Assembly: GCA_964363305.1 (NCBI GenBank)
Contig: CAYIHX010000051.1
Span: 1-26,035 of the forward strand
Source: CAYIHX01 sp964363305
GTDB lineage: Bacteria; Bdellovibrionota; UBA1018
Direction: 5' to 3'
Length of the DNA stretch: 26,035 nt
In this document: positions 24,076-26,035 of the stretch, piece by piece
Numbering within the stretch: the first letter of the stretch is position 1
How the letters are laid out: every line of letters begins with the position of its first letter
Notes under the pieces: model-generated
Database searches by the model: none
The model's input: the letters and a program-made list of their open reading frames with translations, nothing else
Told to the model about the DNA's origin: nothing
Program-made: the position numbers and the translations under genes

Positions 24076-24675
24076 ATGAAAATGATCATTTCTGTTCTCA
24101 CCTTGCTTGTTACCTCTGCGTCCTGGTCGGCTGAGTGCCCGAAACGGTTTGACCCCAGTGAGGCGTACGTCGGATGGACGGCCTACAAGACGACCGACAA
24201 AGTGGGCGTGGATGGGCGTTTTTTAAAGACTGAATTCAAAGGCAACTCACAGGGCCCGACGGTGGCCAAGATTTTGCGAGGCCTCCGGGTCTCAGTCGAC
24301 GTTTCGTCGGTCGAAACGGACAAGCCTGCCCGCAATGCGACGATCCTCCAGGGATTTTTTAAGAACCTGGCTGATGGTATGAAGGTCGTAGGATCTGTCG
24401 AGAAGGTGAGCGGCACTGACGAAAAGGGAACCTTCGTTTTGGATCTGCGGATAAACGGAAAGACGCAGGCCGTGCCCATGAGCTACTCGGTGAACGAGGC
24501 GAAGCAGTTTGAAGCCACCGGCGAAATCGACATCCTGAAATTCGGCGCCCGGAAGGCTTTCGGCGCGTTACACGAGCTGTGCAAAGAGCTCCACAAGGGC
24601 AAAGACGGCGTGTCGAAGACCTGGTCGGACGTGAAGATCGTGCTGCGGGCGCCGGTGCATTCGAGCTGCGGGTAG
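24076..24675 (+). CDS. YceI-like exported lipocalin-fold protein
   Basis: The 199-residue protein has a signal peptide (Lys2, hydrophobic 4-17, cleavage near WSAE) and a YceI-like barrel. The segment VGWTAYKTTDKVGVDGRF (about 32-49) is the characteristic first hairpin. YceI barrels bind isoprenoid-like or other long hydrophobic molecules in the periplasm. This one has extra cysteines near both ends of the mature chain (CPKRF, ELCKEL, SSCG) that could form disulfides. An AAAGGAA ribosome-binding site 5 bases upstream sets the start at 24076. A TGTAAT -10-like box is seen at 24035-24040. It is divergent from the four-helix membrane protein gene and convergent with the next gene. Confidence 0.85.
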   Translation: MKMIISVLTLLVTSASWSAECPKRFDPSEAYVGWTAYKTTDKVGVDGRFLKTEFKGNSQGPTVAKILRGLRVSVDVSSVETDKPARNATILQGFFKNLADGMKVVGSVEKVSGTDEKGTFVLDLRINGKTQAVPMSYSVNEAKQFEATGEIDILKFGARKAFGALHELCKELHKGKDGVSKTWSDVKIVLRAPVHSSCG

Positions 24676-24771
24676 TCTTGCGCTAATAGCTAACTTAGCT
24701 GATCCCCTAGTTGAAGCCCGATCGGATTTTAAGCCTCGCCGGGAAGAAGAGCGTTCGGTGCCGATTCCATC

Positions 24772-25440
24772 TCATCGTTCGCGCTTGGGTCGCCATGCTT
24801 TGATGATGCGCCCGTCTCGGCCTTTCGACGACCTTGCGTCGCGCCGCTCAAAGTAGGGAAGCAGGCAGGTATACGGGACCACCCAAAAAAGGAAAAATTC
24901 TCCGAAGGTGCCGGTCAAACTGGTGAGAATGAGCACGATCAGCCACAGGGCCGTCGTCGAGAGCGCGAGGCCGATAGACAGCGGCGCGAGTCTCCCTCTT
25001 GTCCGCTCCCGGGTGGCCCATTTCGCGTCGAAGTCGAGAATCATCAGGCGGGTCAATCCCGAGAGGGCGAGCATCCATCGGGGCAGGAGGCGGAGCCACG
25101 ACTCTTCTTCCTTTTGAAGATTGGTTTCCGCGCCGCCCAGGAGCTTCGATCGCTCGACATCGAGTCGGGTCAAGAAGGGTCGGCAGAGCAGCCAATCCCC
25201 GATTCGATCATTCCAGGCCGGGTGAGGGAGCAGGCATCGTTGGATCGCCCGTTGGCGTAGCCGGAGCATTCCTTTTTGAAGCAGGGTCCCCGCGAGAACT
25301 CCAAGTGGCCAGCCCACAAACCAGGTGACCCGGCTGCCGAGCCAGAGCAGCCCCGCCCAGACGAGAAGCAGAGAGGTCGCGAGGAGCCAGGCTTTGATAG
25401 CCGAGCTTCGCGCAAAGCCGGGTTTTGGGATGATTTTCAC
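24772..25440 (-). CDS. Membrane protein resembling a histidine-less fatty acid desaturase
   Basis: The 222-residue protein (GTG start) has hydrophobic helices at about 16-35, 38-53, 155-175 and 178-196. Residues about 55-110 resemble acyl-lipid desaturases around their first two histidine boxes. LRQRAIQRCLLP stands where a desaturase has a HEAIH-type box, followed by WNDRIGDWLLCRPF, a close match to the segment after that box. VERSKLLGGAETN stands where the second box (HxxHH) would be. The helix FFLFWVVPYTCLLPYF resembles the last desaturase helix. All metal-binding histidines are replaced, and the third box is missing because the chain ends early. Desaturases usually run to about 300 residues or more. 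If the relationship is right, this is a non-catalytic relative. It is otherwise an unassigned membrane protein. It is divergent from the CYTH-like gene. Confidence 0.65.
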   Translation of the reverse strand: MKIIPKPGFARSSAIKAWLLATSLLLVWAGLLWLGSRVTWFVGWPLGVLAGTLLQKGMLRLRQRAIQRCLLPHPAWNDRIGDWLLCRPFLTRLDVERSKLLGGAETNLQKEEESWLRLLPRWMLALSGLTRLMILDFDAKWATRERTRGRLAPLSIGLALSTTALWLIVLILTSLTGTFGEFFLFWVVPYTCLLPYFERRDARSSKGRDGRIIKAWRPKRER

Positions 25441-25514
25441 ACTTCTAGCTTATCTCTGTTTAGAAAACGAATCCACTTGAGCTCTTGAGATCTTCGGCCT
25501 AGTGCCGGGGGTGC

Positions 25515-26035
25515 ATGATGCTCTATCTTCTTTCGTTGTCGTTTCTGTTCGCCGGATGGATCCCGCAGGCCGGAGCTTCACTATCGACCGAGTTGAAAAT
25601 TTCGCTGGTCGCTCAACGCCCGGACGAGGTTTTGGGTCGACTGCCCGGACGAGAAAAAGCGGGTCGGCTGCGGCAGGTTTTCTTTTTTGATACCTCGAAT
25701 CTCGCCCTATTGGATGCCGGCATCGTGCTTCGAGCGCGGGTGGACGAAAATTCGCAGCGGGTTGATTTCACGGTGAAGCTGCGGCCCCTCGATCCCCGGC
25801 GGGTTGCTGCACGTTGGTTCGATGAGGAGGATTTTAAGTGCGAGGCCGATCTCACGGTGGCGGGGAGTCAGCGTTCCTGTTCGTTGATGGACGAAGATCC
25901 GGTGCCCATTTTCTCTAAACGCCTCTCTCGGGTTCGAAGTGGCCAGAAGACGGTCGATGATTTTCTCTCGCGACGGCAACGCAGGTTTCTTGATGAGTTT
26001 CGAGCGGGCGCTTTCATGGGGGGGGGCGATTGGTC
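25515..26035 (+). CDS. Exported CYTH-like domain protein (partial, runs off the window)
   Basis: The reading frame is open from the ATG at 25515 to the window end (173 codons seen, no stop). It starts with a signal-like segment (hydrophobic 3-15, cleavage near AGA at 19-21). A CYTH/triphosphate-tunnel pattern follows: an acidic-x-Lys strand (TELKISL, Glu26 and Lys28), then VFFFDTSNLALLDAGIVLRAR (the family's FDT, L-aGi-LR-R series, about 55-75), then FTVKLRP (85-91) and a later FSKRL. CYTH enzymes act on triphosphates (thiamine triphosphate, ATP, polyphosphate) through Lys/Arg and metal-binding Glu residues lining a barrel, and are usually cytoplasmic, so a signal peptide is unusual. A GGGGG lies a few bases before the ATG. 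A run of nine G occurs at 26018-26026. Confidence 0.75.
   Translation, partial: MMLYLLSLSFLFAGWIPQAGASLSTELKISLVAQRPDEVLGRLPGREKAGRLRQVFFFDTSNLALLDAGIVLRARVDENSQRVDFTVKLRPLDPRRVAARWFDEEDFKCEADLTVAGSQRSCSLMDEDPVPIFSKRLSRVRSGQKTVDDFLSRRQRRFLDEFRAGAFMGGGDW

Noticed and set aside
24688..24700. 6-bp inverted repeat AGCTAA/TTAGCT in a convergent gap
   Set aside because: It has a 1-base spacer, no GC-rich stem and no T-tract. It is too small to call a terminator or operator without supporting context.

Overview
The window is a GC-rich (roughly 60%), densely packed bacterial chromosome segment. It holds 21 protein-coding genes (one runs off the right edge), no rRNA or tRNA that I could find, and no recognisable transposase, integrase, phage or CRISPR gene. 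No gene-free stretch exceeds 300 bases. The longest are 18021-18165 (occupied by a large palindrome), 15489-15619 and 4311-4429. The gene set suggests a Gram-negative bacterium of the Bdellovibrionota or a related former deltaproteobacterial group. The clues are a long-helical-domain HNH protein of the kind repeated in Bdellovibrio genomes, a ferrochelatase with an internal cysteine cluster, an isolated CpaF ATPase with a proline-rich N-terminus, and many small secreted proteins of unknown family. This placement is inference, not proof.

Left part (1-8875). Two 27-bp-spaced direct repeats sit at the edge, followed by a 1405-residue secreted protein of unknown family. Three minus-strand genes follow in reading order: a kynureninase-like PLP enzyme, CpaF, and a beta-keto acid cleavage enzyme (Kce). 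An RluA-type pseudouridine synthase is divergent from them. Centre (8972-14784): an HNH protein with an AT-rich, apparently leaderless promoter; a secreted beta-propeller; and a translationally coupled pair of ABC exporter half-transporters. The pair carries the complementary sequence defects that mark a heterodimer with one degenerate ATP site.

Right-centre (14781-21882). A compact minus-strand operon encodes an exported alpha/beta hydrolase, an isopenicillin N synthase-like 2-oxoglutarate/Fe(II) oxygenase and a glutathione peroxidase, with an unknown exported protein downstream. Upstream of the operon lies a perfect 53-bp inverted repeat with a 2-bp spacer, squeezed between it and ppc (phosphoenolpyruvate carboxylase). 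hemH (ferrochelatase) is divergent from ppc.

Right end (21815-26035). This part is rich in exported and membrane proteins: an exported protein with a C-terminal PD-(D/E)XK nuclease-like domain behind an operator-like dyad, a small secreted protein, a four-helix membrane protein, a YceI-like lipocalin, a membrane protein that looks like a fatty acid desaturase stripped of its histidine boxes, and the start of a secreted CYTH-like protein containing a nine-G tract. The best candidates for something new are the giant palindrome, the histidine-less desaturase relative, the exported nuclease-like gene with its dyad, and the exported CYTH protein.
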